Part shown: positions 28,827-37,644 of the stretch, in pieces | Position numbering within the stretch: position 1 is the stretch's first letter | Layout of the letters: each line of letters opens with the position of its first letter | IMG/VR virus record: IMGVR_UViG_3300022842_000027 | Location: 1 to 40,908 of that record | DNA: 40,908 bases | Strand: one strand, 5' to 3' | Source: a virus | Notes under the pieces: generated by a model | The model's database searches: none | What the model was told of the DNA's origin: nothing | Seen by the model: the letters and a program-made list of their open reading frames with translations, nothing else | Position numbers and translations under genes: made by a program

Positions 28827-28966
28827 CGCTCCATTTTCCCCGCTCTCAAAAAATCCTACTACTTAATAAGGTTCCTAGACCGCTTTTCCACCGATCAAGG
28901 TCTGTGGCTGACCCCCGCCCCCCTATTTGGCCCCTAGCTTCTATGAGAAGGGCACCTAGGTTGTGA
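28827..28966 (+). other. Non-coding leader of terL with C-rich tract and hairpin
   Basis: It holds the last CTCCATT (28829), an unusual pyrimidine tract around 28912-28934 (CCCCCGCCCCCC, then GGCCCCT), which puts three G-runs on the minus strand, and a hairpin CCTAGCTTCT/AGAAG...CTAGG (28933-28960) just before the terL start. No clear promoter boxes. It is a candidate packaging (pac/cos) signal by position between the two terminase genes. Confidence 0.4.
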
Positions 28967-30472
28967 TTGCCACAAATAATTCCATCTGATATAAGTCTGA
29001 GTATGAGATTAGACGTTGATGTCGAATCAATGACGCATGAAGAAGCAAGAGAAGCAATGCTTAAACTTGAACTTCGTAAAGCGCAATTAGATTTAAGTAG
29101 TAAGTCAAGAGACTCCTTTATAACGTTCGTTAAAGCAGTGTGGCCAGGGTTCGTGGAATCTGATCATCATAGAATGATCGCGGAGAAGTTTGAGAAGGTC
29201 TTGTCAGGTGAAATAAAACGATTAATCGTGAACATGCCACCGAGACATACAAAATCAGAATTTGCGTCCTACCTCTTTCCAGCTTGGCTCTTGGGCCACA
29301 AACCACAGACCAAGATTATACAAACAACTCACACGGCTGAACTGTCTTACAGATTTGGTCGTAAGGTAAGGAACCTTATTGACTCTAATGATTATGCAAA
29401 AGTTTTTCCAGATGTTAAACTCTCAGAAGATTCTAAAGCTGCGGGACGTTGGGAAACGAATCATGGCGGTGAATATTTCGGCGCGGGTGTGGGTGGTGCT
29501 ATTACTGGTCGTGGTGCTGATCTACTTATTATTGATGATCCCCATTCTGAACAAGACGCCTTGTCTTCGACAGCAATGGATAATACATGGGAATGGTATA
29601 CATCGGGTCCTCGTCAACGTTTGCAACCTGGAGGTTCGATCGTTGTAGTTATGACGCGTTGGTCTGAAAAAGACATCACAGGACAATTACAAAAAGCCAT
29701 GGGTGAACCTAAAGCGGATCAATGGGATGTTATAGAATTTCCAGCTATTCTTCCTTCAGGGACCCCGGTCTGGCCTAATTATTGGAAACTCGAAGAACTA
29801 GAAGCTGTCAAAGCATCTTTAACAGAACAAAAATGGCAAGCGCAGTGGCAACAAAATCCTACAGGTGAAGAAGGAGCTCTCATCAAAAGGGACTGGTGGA
29901 GAATTTGGGATAGAAAAGATATCCCTATGTTGAAGCATGTTATACAAAGTTATGATACAGCGTTTACAAAAAAGGAAACAGGGGATTATAGTGCTATTAC
30001 AACGTGGGGTGTATTCTATCCTGACGAAGTAACCCCTAATATTTTATTATTAGATTCAATCAAGGAACGTTATGAGTTCCCTGAACTCAAGAAAGCAGCT
30101 ATAGAACAATATAAATACTGGGAACCGGAGACCGTGATCGTTGAAGCGAAAGCATCAGGACTGCCCTTGATCCAAGAACTACGAGCCTTAGGTATTCCTG
30201 TAATTAACTTTACCCCTAGTAAAGGGAATGATAAAGTATCAAGGGTACACGCAGTTGCCCCGTTGTTCGAAAGTGGAGTAGTGTGGATACCTGACGAAAG
30301 ATGGGCTGAAGAAATGGTCGAAGAGTGTGCACAGTTCCCGTTTGGTGAACATGACGACTTAGTAGATTCTATGACTCAAGCCTTAATGAGATTTAGACAA
30401 GGCAATTTTGTGCGGTTATTCGATGATGAAGAAGAAGAGCCCACGGACCACGGAGAGACAGAGTATTACTAA
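28967..30472 (+). CDS. terL: Terminase large subunit
   Basis: 501 aa. ATPase: Walker A-like NMPPRHTKSE (about 89-98), Walker B LLIIDDPH (Asp190/Asp191), coupling motif VVVMTRW. Nuclease: SYDTAFTKKETGDYSAI (Asp330), VIVEAKASG (Glu393), GEHDDLVDS (Asp463/Asp464), the RNase H-fold catalytic acids. It powers DNA translocation through the portal and cuts the concatemer. The TTG at 28967 follows an in-frame stop directly; ATG 29003 is the alternative start. Neither has a clear RBS. The acidic tail ends TEYY. Confidence 0.97.
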   Translation: MPQIIPSDISLSMRLDVDVESMTHEEAREAMLKLELRKAQLDLSSKSRDSFITFVKAVWPGFVESDHHRMIAEKFEKVLSGEIKRLIVNMPPRHTKSEFASYLFPAWLLGHKPQTKIIQTTHTAELSYRFGRKVRNLIDSNDYAKVFPDVKLSEDSKAAGRWETNHGGEYFGAGVGGAITGRGADLLIIDDPHSEQDALSSTAMDNTWEWYTSGPRQRLQPGGSIVVVMTRWSEKDITGQLQKAMGEPKADQWDVIEFPAILPSGTPVWPNYWKLEELEAVKASLTEQKWQAQWQQNPTGEEGALIKRDWWRIWDRKDIPMLKHVIQSYDTAFTKKETGDYSAITTWGVFYPDEVTPNILLLDSIKERYEFPELKKAAIEQYKYWEPETVIVEAKASGLPLIQELRALGIPVINFTPSKGNDKVSRVHAVAPLFESGVVWIPDERWAEEMVEECAQFPFGEHDDLVDSMTQALMRFRQGNFVRLFDDEEEEPTDHGETEYY

Positions 30473-33327
30473 TGGTAGATTATAGAAACATAGATATGCT
30501 TATCGATGAAGATCCGGCCTATAGTCAAGATGAAAATATTGATCGTAGAATAGCAGAAAACGAAAGACAGTATGAAAAATTAAAAAATTTTTTTACAGAT
30601 TTAAATACAGGTTTAAAGCCTATGATTGGTGAAGGGACCCCCATAGGAGTAGCTAGTGATTTTTCAAGAGATCTTTTATTACAAGCGGGTAAACGAATAG
30701 CACAACCTATTGATTATGTAGCAAAAAAAATATCTAGTCCTGATGTACCTGTAGGAGAACTTCAGAAAATAGCTCGAACAAATACGGGAATGAAAGGACT
30801 AAAATCTCAGATTCAAGTTCCTTTTGAAATGCTTGGAGAAACAGCTCAGTTTTTATTTGATCCAAAATATTATAGTGATTTACAAGAAAAAATCAAAGCT
30901 GGAACTTCAACTCAGATGGAAGAAAATATGGGAGTAATAGCTGGAGCTTTTGAAGTTGTAGGAGGTGCCGATTTAGTAAAATATATTTATAAAAAATTTG
31001 GTCCTGAGGTAGCTCAGATGATTACAAAAACACTCGGTAATAATTCAAGAGAACTAATTCAAAATTTAGATATACCTCTTGAACAAAAAAAAATAATTGT
31101 AGCTGACCTTATAGGTGAACTTGTAGACAAAAATCTTTTTAAATTTAGTGATAAAACTAGATTAGGTGGTAAAAAACCTAAAGGTTTTGCATTGGGTGGA
31201 ACAGCAGAAGATTTTACACAGAACGTAGATTTTATGTCCGATCGTTTTATGAAAGATCCAGCTTTTGAACAAGAAGATGCTTTTGAAAAATCACTAGAAG
31301 GAGCCACAGCTTTTAATCCGTTTAAACTCCATAAACTTTTTAAAACATCTCCAGGTGTAGCCACTCCTAAAAATCTTAGGGAAGTAGGTCTATACAATGA
31401 ATTAGTTGATACACAAAATATGGGTGGAGCAGACGTAGGAATTGAAACATTACTTCCAACTGTAAAATCAATTAGTGATAATGATTTTGCTTTTAAATCT
31501 TTTACAGTTGATAAATTAAATTCTGCTAACGCTCCTAAGAACGCAACACCTGAATCATGGAGACAGTTTTTAAAAGGAGGAGAACTTAAAGCTCCTGAAA
31601 CAGAACTTCTTGATTCTGGTATGGAAGATTTTTTTATAGATAGCGATAAGATGTATCCTGGAAAAAAAATATCTAGAGAGCAATTGATTGATATTTATAA
31701 TGAATCTCCAGTTGGTAATATAGAAATAAAAGTTAAAGATAAACCAAAATATGAAGAAGATTTAGGAACACTTCGAGATCAAAGAGAGTATACTGACTAC
31801 GTAGGTAGACCAAGACACGAAAATTTTGGAAGTGCTCCAATTGATAATTTTGGAGAGAATTATCGTGAAATTGTAATTCAGTCAGGACCTATTCCAAATG
31901 ACAGAAGTCCTTATGTTCAAAGTTCTCACTTTGAAGAACCGAATGTTATAGGCTTTACTCGTGTTGCTGATTATCAAAACACAAATGGTCAAACTGTATC
32001 CGTGATTCAAGAACTTCAAACAGATCTGTTAACAACAGTAAATAATGAACAACAAAGACTTAATGCAATGGTCAAAAGAGCAAAAAAACAATCTGAAGAG
32101 CTGAATGAAATTTATAATAACCCTCTATCAGACGCAAACGATCGTGATATTGCTCAGAGAAAACTTCAAGAAATAAAAAAAAATATGGGAGGAAGAACTA
32201 TAGAAGAATTAGAAAATATGAGTGTTACTAAACCTTTTCCAACTAATGTTGGTCGTGAGAGAATATCCTCACTTCAAACAGATCTTATAAGTCTTCAAGA
32301 TGAAATCGATGGATTATTGTTTAAGGATAGACAAAATCTATCACCTCTACAAACAACGAGACTAGAAGATTCTATTTCTGGTATTCAAAATAAACAAATA
32401 AAAATTTTTGATGATTTAGCTTCAATGAATCGTGAACATACATATGAGCAAAAATTACAAGGAGTTCGTGTTCCTAATGTATCAGATACTGATATTACAA
32501 AAGAATTAGCCGATTACGTAGAATCAGGTGGTGGCAGAGCCTTCTCCATAGGTACTAAAGAGCTTAACACTTTTCCTCCTGTTCCTTTTTCTAGACCAGG
32601 GGATTATATCGATCTTCTTTTAAAAGCTACAATCAAAGATGCTCAAAATAAAGGTATAAAGAAAATTGCTATTATGCCAGCTGACGTGGGAGCCAATAAA
32701 AGATGGGGTAAGACAGGAGATGCTGCAAAACGATTTAGAGATTTGTATGACAAAAAGATGATTCAAGAATTAAAAAATATTAAAAAGAAATATCCAGGAT
32801 CAGAACTTAGACTAGAAAATATTCAAGATCCCTCCAAGCCTGAAGCTAGTTTTTTTGGTAAAAGACTTCAAGCTGATGGAACCTTTGAGGAATTATCTGG
32901 TGAAATAATAGAGGAAGTACCACAAATTAATTTTAAAAAAAGTATGGATGATGAGGATGTACTACGACAAATTAAGGCTTTTGATGATAGCTATGGCTTA
33001 GAAAATACAAAAGCTTTTGTTTCATTTAAACAAGAGGATGGTTCTGAAATTATACAAAGAATTGTCAAGGGTAGAGTTCCTGAAGGTAGAGTCATGCAAG
33101 ATAGTTCTTTTAAACTAAGTGATGATTATACAACACAGGATCTTAAAGAGGCTCAATTTATGTTTGACGAATTTAACCCTCAATCGGTTCCTATGTACGT
33201 TTTAGATATATCCACGAGTTCAGCTCAGACTGGACCTATGTATTTATATAGGAAAAAAGAAGGTGGAACTATTGACAAAGATAGGTTAGTTTCTATAACA
33301 GATATATACGGATCATATGGTAGATAA
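30472..33327 (+). CDS. 951-aa polyvalent-type phage protein between TerL and portal
   Basis: The first 330 residues are helical with hydrophobic stretches (ENMGVIAGAFEVVGGADLVK). Then comes a pattern known from large polyvalent proteins of phages and conjugative elements: W363-RQFLKGGELKAPETELLD, SSHFEEPNVIGFTRVADY (from 484), VIQELQTDLLT (Gln513-Asp518) and FRDLYDKKMI (Tyr759). These proteins are thought to be delivered with DNA and to act on the host, but no activity is established. The order terL-this-portal is unusual. It overlaps the portal start by 11 nt. Confidence 0.65.
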   Translation: MVDYRNIDMLIDEDPAYSQDENIDRRIAENERQYEKLKNFFTDLNTGLKPMIGEGTPIGVASDFSRDLLLQAGKRIAQPIDYVAKKISSPDVPVGELQKIARTNTGMKGLKSQIQVPFEMLGETAQFLFDPKYYSDLQEKIKAGTSTQMEENMGVIAGAFEVVGGADLVKYIYKKFGPEVAQMITKTLGNNSRELIQNLDIPLEQKKIIVADLIGELVDKNLFKFSDKTRLGGKKPKGFALGGTAEDFTQNVDFMSDRFMKDPAFEQEDAFEKSLEGATAFNPFKLHKLFKTSPGVATPKNLREVGLYNELVDTQNMGGADVGIETLLPTVKSISDNDFAFKSFTVDKLNSANAPKNATPESWRQFLKGGELKAPETELLDSGMEDFFIDSDKMYPGKKISREQLIDIYNESPVGNIEIKVKDKPKYEEDLGTLRDQREYTDYVGRPRHENFGSAPIDNFGENYREIVIQSGPIPNDRSPYVQSSHFEEPNVIGFTRVADYQNTNGQTVSVIQELQTDLLTTVNNEQQRLNAMVKRAKKQSEELNEIYNNPLSDANDRDIAQRKLQEIKKNMGGRTIEELENMSVTKPFPTNVGRERISSLQTDLISLQDEIDGLLFKDRQNLSPLQTTRLEDSISGIQNKQIKIFDDLASMNREHTYEQKLQGVRVPNVSDTDITKELADYVESGGGRAFSIGTKELNTFPPVPFSRPGDYIDLLLKATIKDAQNKGIKKIAIMPADVGANKRWGKTGDAAKRFRDLYDKKMIQELKNIKKKYPGSELRLENIQDPSKPEASFFGKRLQADGTFEELSGEIIEEVPQINFKKSMDDEDVLRQIKAFDDSYGLENTKAFVSFKQEDGSEIIQRIVKGRVPEGRVMQDSSFKLSDDYTTQDLKEAQFMFDEFNPQSVPMYVLDISTSSAQTGPMYLYRKKEGGTIDKDRLVSITDIYGSYGR

Positions 33328-35812
33328 ATTTAACAGTACAGCAGAAACTCCTTACTTAGCCCAAGACGCTAAAACCGTTGGGGCTGGTGGACCTGATGTT
33401 ATTGAAGTAATTGATGTAGGTGCAGAAATTCAATTAGGAACTGACAACGAAGAAATCAATGTAGAAATTATAGAAGATGGTTCTGCTATTATTGGAGAAC
33501 AAGAAGAAGAACTTGTTGAAGATTTTAATTCCAACCTAGCAGAAATATTAGATGATGATCTTCAATCGGAAATTTCTAGTGATCTTCTAGAAAAATTTGA
33601 AAATGATAAAAGCACTCGTTCGGACTGGGAATTAACTTATAGAAATGGTTTAGACCTTTTAGGATTTAAATATACCGAACGTACAAGACCTTTCAGAGGA
33701 GCGGCTTCTGTAACACACCCAATGCTAGCTCAAGCTGTTACACAATTTCAAGCAATGGCTTATGTAGAATTATTACCAAGTGATGGACCAGTTAGAACAC
33801 AAGTAGTTGGAGCCAACACGATAGAATTACAACAAGCAGCTGAAAGAGTAAAAGAATATATGAACTATGAAATTGTTCATGTAATGGAAGATTATAATCC
33901 AGAGATGGATCAACTTTTATTTCATTTACCTTTAGCTGGAAGTGCCTTTAAAAAAGTTTATTACGATACAACTCTTGGAAGAGCAACTGCACAGTTTGTT
34001 CAAGCTGATGATGTTGTTATTAATTATGGAGCATCAGATATAAATACATGTGGAAGACTTACACAAATTGTTACAATGCCCTACAACGATCTTCGCAAAC
34101 AACAAGTTTCTGGTTTCTACAAAGATATAGAAATAACACCTACTTCAACTCCCGATAGCCAAGACAGTGGACTTCAAGAAAAAATGGATGAATTAGAAGG
34201 AGTATCTTCTGGAAATTATGCCATGAACGATATGGTAGAACTTTTAGAAATGCACGTTGATTTAGATATCGAAGGTTATGAAGATATTAATCCTAAAACA
34301 GGGGAACCTTCAGGAATTAAACTTCCTTACGTTGTTACTATTGATAAAGGATCAAGTACGGTTTTAAGTATCTATAGAAACTACAATGAAGAAGATCCTT
34401 TAAAAAAAAGAAATCATTATTTTGTTCATTACAAATTTATGCCTGGTCTAGGATTTTATGGCTTTGGTTTAATCCATATGATTGGTGGCTTATCAAGAAC
34501 AGCTACCACTGCTTTAAGACAACTACTAGATGCTGGAACATTATCTAATTTACCGGCTGGCTTTAAAGCTAGAGGTATAAGAATACGTGATGATGCACAA
34601 CCATTACAGCCTGGAGAATTCAGAGACATAGATGCACCTAACGGAAATATCCGTGAAGGATTGATGCCCCTCCCTTACAAGGGACCTGATCAAGTTCTAT
34701 TTCAACTTCTAGGTTTCTGTGTACAAGCGGGGCAACAATTCGCAGCGGTTGCTGATATACAACTATCTGAAATAGGAGCTTCTCAAACTCCTGTAGGTAC
34801 AACAATGGCATTAATGGAACGTGGCACAAAAGTTATGTCAGCGATTCATAAAAGATTACACTATGCTCAGAAAAAAGAATTTAAATTACTAGCTAAAATA
34901 TTTAAAACTGTTTTACCACCTGTATATCCTTTTGATGTAAGTGGTGGTCCAAGAGACATTAAAGTTAAAGATTTCCAAGACAACATAGATATACTACCTG
35001 TATCTGATCCAAACATTTTCTCTATGTCACAAAGAGTTACTCTTGCTCAAAGTGAATTACAATTAGCACAAAGCAATCCACAAATGCACAATTTATATGA
35101 AGCTTATAGAAGAATGTATTTAGCCTTAGGTGTAAAAGATATTGAACAAATTTTACCAATTCCTCCACAACCACAAGCAATGAATCCAGCTCAAGAACAT
35201 AGTATTGTTTTACTTGGTAAGCCTCTTAGAGTTTTCCCTGATCAAAGCCATGAGTTACATATTAAAGCACATAGATTGTTTTTATCTTCTCCTGTTGTTA
35301 GACAAAACCCAATGGTAGTTACAATGTTAATCTCTCATATTAATGATCACGTTTCTTATCTAGCACAAAAAACAGTGGATGAAGCAATGTTAGCTGAAGC
35401 ACAAAAATTAAAAGAACAATATGGTGAACAGATACCACCTGAAATGATTCAACAACTAGAAGCACAAAGAGCAGTAGCTATTGATAGTGAAATTGTAAAA
35501 ATTACAGAACAAATGGTTGCGGAAGAAGCTGAAGCTATGGCGGATACTAATATGGATCCTCTTGTTATGTTAAAACAACAAGAACTAGCACTTAAAGCAC
35601 AAGATCTAGAACAGAATGCAGCAGAATCTGGTGAACAAATGGCTTTAAGAGAAAATCAATTTGATCAAAAAGTAAAAATGGATGCTTTAAAACTTGATGC
35701 ACAATATGACATTGCAAATTTAAGAGCTGGAGTAGCTCAAGATAGAAATGCTATAAATGAGCAGAAGATAATCTTAGATGCTCAAAAAAATAATAATGAG
35801 AATGTAGGTTAA
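33317..35812 (+). CDS. Portal protein (P22-like, long)
   Basis: 831 aa. After an acidic N-terminal region come the typical portal segments: STRSDWELTYRNGLDLLGFK, RPFRGAASVTHPMLAQAVTQ, PLAGSAFKKVYYDTTLGR, and HYFVHYKFMPGLGFYGFG, then LIHMIGGLSRTATTALRQLL. The C-terminal 200 residues form a helical barrel-like region rich in Gln/Glu/Ala (KQQELALKAQDLEQNAAESG). The dodecamer forms the DNA channel at one capsid vertex and binds TerL. Length is like P22 gp1 (about 725 aa). Confidence 0.92.
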   Translation: MVDKFNSTAETPYLAQDAKTVGAGGPDVIEVIDVGAEIQLGTDNEEINVEIIEDGSAIIGEQEEELVEDFNSNLAEILDDDLQSEISSDLLEKFENDKSTRSDWELTYRNGLDLLGFKYTERTRPFRGAASVTHPMLAQAVTQFQAMAYVELLPSDGPVRTQVVGANTIELQQAAERVKEYMNYEIVHVMEDYNPEMDQLLFHLPLAGSAFKKVYYDTTLGRATAQFVQADDVVINYGASDINTCGRLTQIVTMPYNDLRKQQVSGFYKDIEITPTSTPDSQDSGLQEKMDELEGVSSGNYAMNDMVELLEMHVDLDIEGYEDINPKTGEPSGIKLPYVVTIDKGSSTVLSIYRNYNEEDPLKKRNHYFVHYKFMPGLGFYGFGLIHMIGGLSRTATTALRQLLDAGTLSNLPAGFKARGIRIRDDAQPLQPGEFRDIDAPNGNIREGLMPLPYKGPDQVLFQLLGFCVQAGQQFAAVADIQLSEIGASQTPVGTTMALMERGTKVMSAIHKRLHYAQKKEFKLLAKIFKTVLPPVYPFDVSGGPRDIKVKDFQDNIDILPVSDPNIFSMSQRVTLAQSELQLAQSNPQMHNLYEAYRRMYLALGVKDIEQILPIPPQPQAMNPAQEHSIVLLGKPLRVFPDQSHELHIKAHRLFLSSPVVRQNPMVVTMLISHINDHVSYLAQKTVDEAMLAEAQKLKEQYGEQIPPEMIQQLEAQRAVAIDSEIVKITEQMVAEEAEAMADTNMDPLVMLKQQELALKAQDLEQNAAESGEQMALRENQFDQKVKMDALKLDAQYDIANLRAGVAQDRNAINEQKIILDAQKNNNENVG

Positions 35813-35813
35813 A

Positions 35814-36233
35814 ATGCTTAATCAATTATTAGGCGGAGGCTTAGTTAAAACTGTAGGAGCAATAATAGATTCCGTTCACACAAGTGAAGAAGAAAAAAAC
35901 AATGCTAAGATTAAACTCAAAGAAATTGAAGCAAGTCTTAATCAAGCACAAACTCAAATTAATTTAGCGGACGCTAAATCCACTGCTACAGGCATTGGTG
36001 GTATTATGCAGCGGTCGTGGCGCCCCCTCATCGGGATGAGTTGTGCGTTAGCAATATTGTGGGAGTACGTATTAAAACAATTTATAATTTTTATATTGGC
36101 AGCATTTAGTATTGAACATGCACCTTTACCTGAGCTTGACATGGCAACTTTATTCCCTCTTGTCATGGCTTTATTAGGCATGGCGGGAATAAGATCCTTC
36201 GACAAGGTCAAGAAAGTTAATTCAGATAAATAG
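35814..36233 (+). CDS. Holin (3-TM superfamily)
   Basis: 139 aa. An N-terminal region with amphipathic helix and coil (SVHTSEEEKNNAKIKLKEIE), then GGIMQRSWRPLIGMSCALA, the signature of 3-TM holins, followed by WEYVLKQFIIFILAAF and DMATLFPLVMALLGMAGIRS. It opens the inner membrane so that the cytoplasmic lysozyme of 10207 reaches peptidoglycan. It lies among head genes and not beside the endolysin. Confidence 0.88.
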   Translation: MLNQLLGGGLVKTVGAIIDSVHTSEEEKNNAKIKLKEIEASLNQAQTQINLADAKSTATGIGGIMQRSWRPLIGMSCALAILWEYVLKQFIIFILAAFSIEHAPLPELDMATLFPLVMALLGMAGIRSFDKVKKVNSDK

Positions 36234-36373
36234 TGATTCAAGATTCAACAAAAAATAGTAAAAGACTTACTTTAACTATCCCTCCTAAAAAAGGCCCTGT
36301 ATCTCAAGGGTTGAAAATTAGTTATAATAATATAAAAATAATTAAGACAACAAAAAAAGGAACATCAAAATGA
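36233..36373 (+). CDS. Small protein, 46 aa
   Basis: The GTG start overlaps the holin stop (TAGTG) and the stop overlaps the methyltransferase start (ATGA), so it is fully coupled. The sequence MIQDSTKNSKRLTLTIPPKK, then GPVSQGLKISYNNIKIIKTT, has the PPKKGPxxQGL pattern recurring in tiny marine-phage proteins of head modules. Basic and beta-prone. Function unknown. Confidence 0.6.
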   Translation: MIQDSTKNSKRLTLTIPPKKGPVSQGLKISYNNIKIIKTTKKGTSK

Positions 36374-36996
36374 TGCATGACTATTATAAGATACCTGGTT
36401 GGTTTAATTATCACGAGGCTTACGATAAACTAGCAACCGAACTACCCGACGAATCAACGATTGTAGAAATAGGATCATTCATGGGTAGATCTACAAAGTA
36501 TTTAGCAACTAATTTTTGGAATGCAGAAAAAATGAAAGTTAGAATTCATTCTGTAGATACTTTTAAAGGTTCAAGCGAACATTCTTCTCTTAAAACAGGT
36601 AATGATTTTTCTTCTGTTTTTAAAGATAACTTACAGTTCTTTTTAAATAGAGAAATGGTTATACAACACAAAGGAAGATCCGATGATAAAGATATACTAG
36701 ATTATTTTAAAGATGAATCTATTGATGCTTTAATGATTGACGGAGCTCATGAGTTAGAAGCTGTTAAAGAAGATATTATAAATTGGTATCCTAAAGTTAA
36801 AAAAGGTGGAGTAATTTTCGGGGATGATTTTTATTTAAAAAGTGTTCAAGAAGGAATGAAACAAGGGCTTAACCATGTAAAAGAACCTGAATATACAACT
36901 TATTCAAGTCAAGAGTCTGTATGGTTTATTAGCAAAGGTATTAACAGTGATACTACCTATCAAAAATTAGTACCTGGAATTAATTGCCTTGTCTGA
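36370..36996 (+). CDS. Class I SAM-dependent methyltransferase
   Basis: 208 aa. Motif I IVEIGSFMGRST (31-42) binds SAM, motif II HSVDTFKGS ends in the acidic residue of the second strand, then IDALMIDGAHELEAV and GGVIFGDDF complete the Rossmann core; the HELEAVKEDI segment is typical of the Methyltransf_24 group (small molecules or sugars). Without an NPPY motif, a DNA methylase role is unlikely. It may modify virion or surface glycans, fitting with the glycosyltransferase at 1628. Confidence 0.82.
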   Translation: MMHDYYKIPGWFNYHEAYDKLATELPDESTIVEIGSFMGRSTKYLATNFWNAEKMKVRIHSVDTFKGSSEHSSLKTGNDFSSVFKDNLQFFLNREMVIQHKGRSDDKDILDYFKDESIDALMIDGAHELEAVKEDIINWYPKVKKGGVIFGDDFYLKSVQEGMKQGLNHVKEPEYTTYSSQESVWFISKGINSDTTYQKLVPGINCLV

Positions 36997-37180
36997 TCAC
37001 ACTATTTATTATGTTCAAAAAGAACTAAAGCTTTTAAAGGGAGATTTAATGAATTCCTTGACACAAGGGGTTGAAAAAATTGAAGATTACAAGTATATTC
37101 TAGGAAAGATACATATGCTTGACATATGCCAACAGGAAATTTCTCGACTGCTGGAAAAAGAGGAGACATTTGATGATTAA
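36989..37180 (+). CDS. Small helical protein, 63 aa
   Basis: Helical hairpin protein: TIYYVQKELKLLKGDLMNSL, turn, EKIEDYKYILGKIHMLDICQ, then a Glu-rich tail. I keep the TTG start that overlaps the methyltransferase by 8 nt because the first helix looks like part of the fold; ATG 37049 has a strong GGGAG site and would give 43 aa. It overlaps the GroES start by 8 nt. It resembles a small conserved head-module protein; function unknown. Confidence 0.65.
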   Translation: MSDHTIYYVQKELKLLKGDLMNSLTQGVEKIEDYKYILGKIHMLDICQQEISRLLEKEETFDD

Positions 37181-37628
37181 TACTACTGATACTATAACTA
37201 CTACTACTGACACTAAATCCTTTACAATACCTAAAGAAGTAAAGGAAAAGTTCGAAAATCCCGAACAATTTCTAAGAACTAATTTAACAGAAATGCAGAA
37301 ATTACCTCAACCAACTGGTTGGAGGATTCTTGTTTTACCTTTTAAAGCAAAGCAGAAAACTAAAGGAGGGATTCTATTGACTGATAAAGCAGTAGAAGAC
37401 TCACAACTAACTACAACTGTTGCTATGGTTTTAGCGACAGGTCCTGATGCTTATAAAGATGAAAATAAATTCCCAAGTGGCTCTTGGTGTAAGCAAGGCG
37501 ACTGGGTCGTCTTTGGAAGATATTCAGGTTCAAGACTAAGAATAGAAGGTGGGGAAGTAAGGATATTAAATGATGACGAAATACTAGGCACCATTGAAAA
37601 TCCAGAGGATATTTTATCAACCGTATAA
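37173..37628 (+). CDS. Phage co-chaperonin GroES (Cpn10)-like
   Basis: 151 aa from ATG 37173, with RBS AGAGGAG; an upstream frame to 37119 is rejected. Cpn10 fold: PTGWRILVLPFKAKQKTKGG, LLTDKAVEDSQ (mobile loop region), AMVLATGPDAY, GDWVVFGRYSGSRL and VRILNDDEILGTI. It probably caps host GroEL to fold the capsid protein, like T4 gp31. An N-terminal Thr-rich extension of about 40 residues is unlike bacterial GroES. Located just before scaffold and capsid genes. Confidence 0.88.
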   Translation: MINTTDTITTTTDTKSFTIPKEVKEKFENPEQFLRTNLTEMQKLPQPTGWRILVLPFKAKQKTKGGILLTDKAVEDSQLTTTVAMVLATGPDAYKDENKFPSGSWCKQGDWVVFGRYSGSRLRIEGGEVRILNDDEILGTIENPEDILSTV

Positions 37629-37644
37629 CATGGGAGGTTAAACC

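Larger units (their letters stand above)
26068..28835 (+). repeat. Interspersed same-strand CTCCATT repeat cluster
   Basis: TCCATT occurs 16 times on the + strand: as CTCCATT at 26068, 26085, 26177, 26193, 26378, 27189, 27762, 27769, 28341, 28348 and 28829, and as a bare hexamer at 26186, 26386, 27067, 27183 and 27642. CTCCATTCTCCATT dimers at 27762 and 28341 (TTCCATTCTCCATT at 27183) directly follow gene ends or hairpins and are followed by AT-rich runs (CTTATACTAT, CTTATATATTAT, TATATACTATT) and GC-rich patches. The rarity of the motif elsewhere was judged by eye only. Confidence 0.75.

Noticed and set aside
26068-28835. CRISPR array
   Set aside because: The repeats are 6-7 nt, irregularly spaced and interrupted by genes; there is no constant repeat/spacer pattern and no cas gene.
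28912-28934. G-quadruplex on the minus strand
   Set aside because: Only three runs of three or more G are present, so a canonical four-run quadruplex cannot form locally.
37119-37172. N-terminal extension of GroES
   Set aside because: It lies inside the 63-aa gene and lacks an RBS; AGAGGAG precedes the ATG at 37173.
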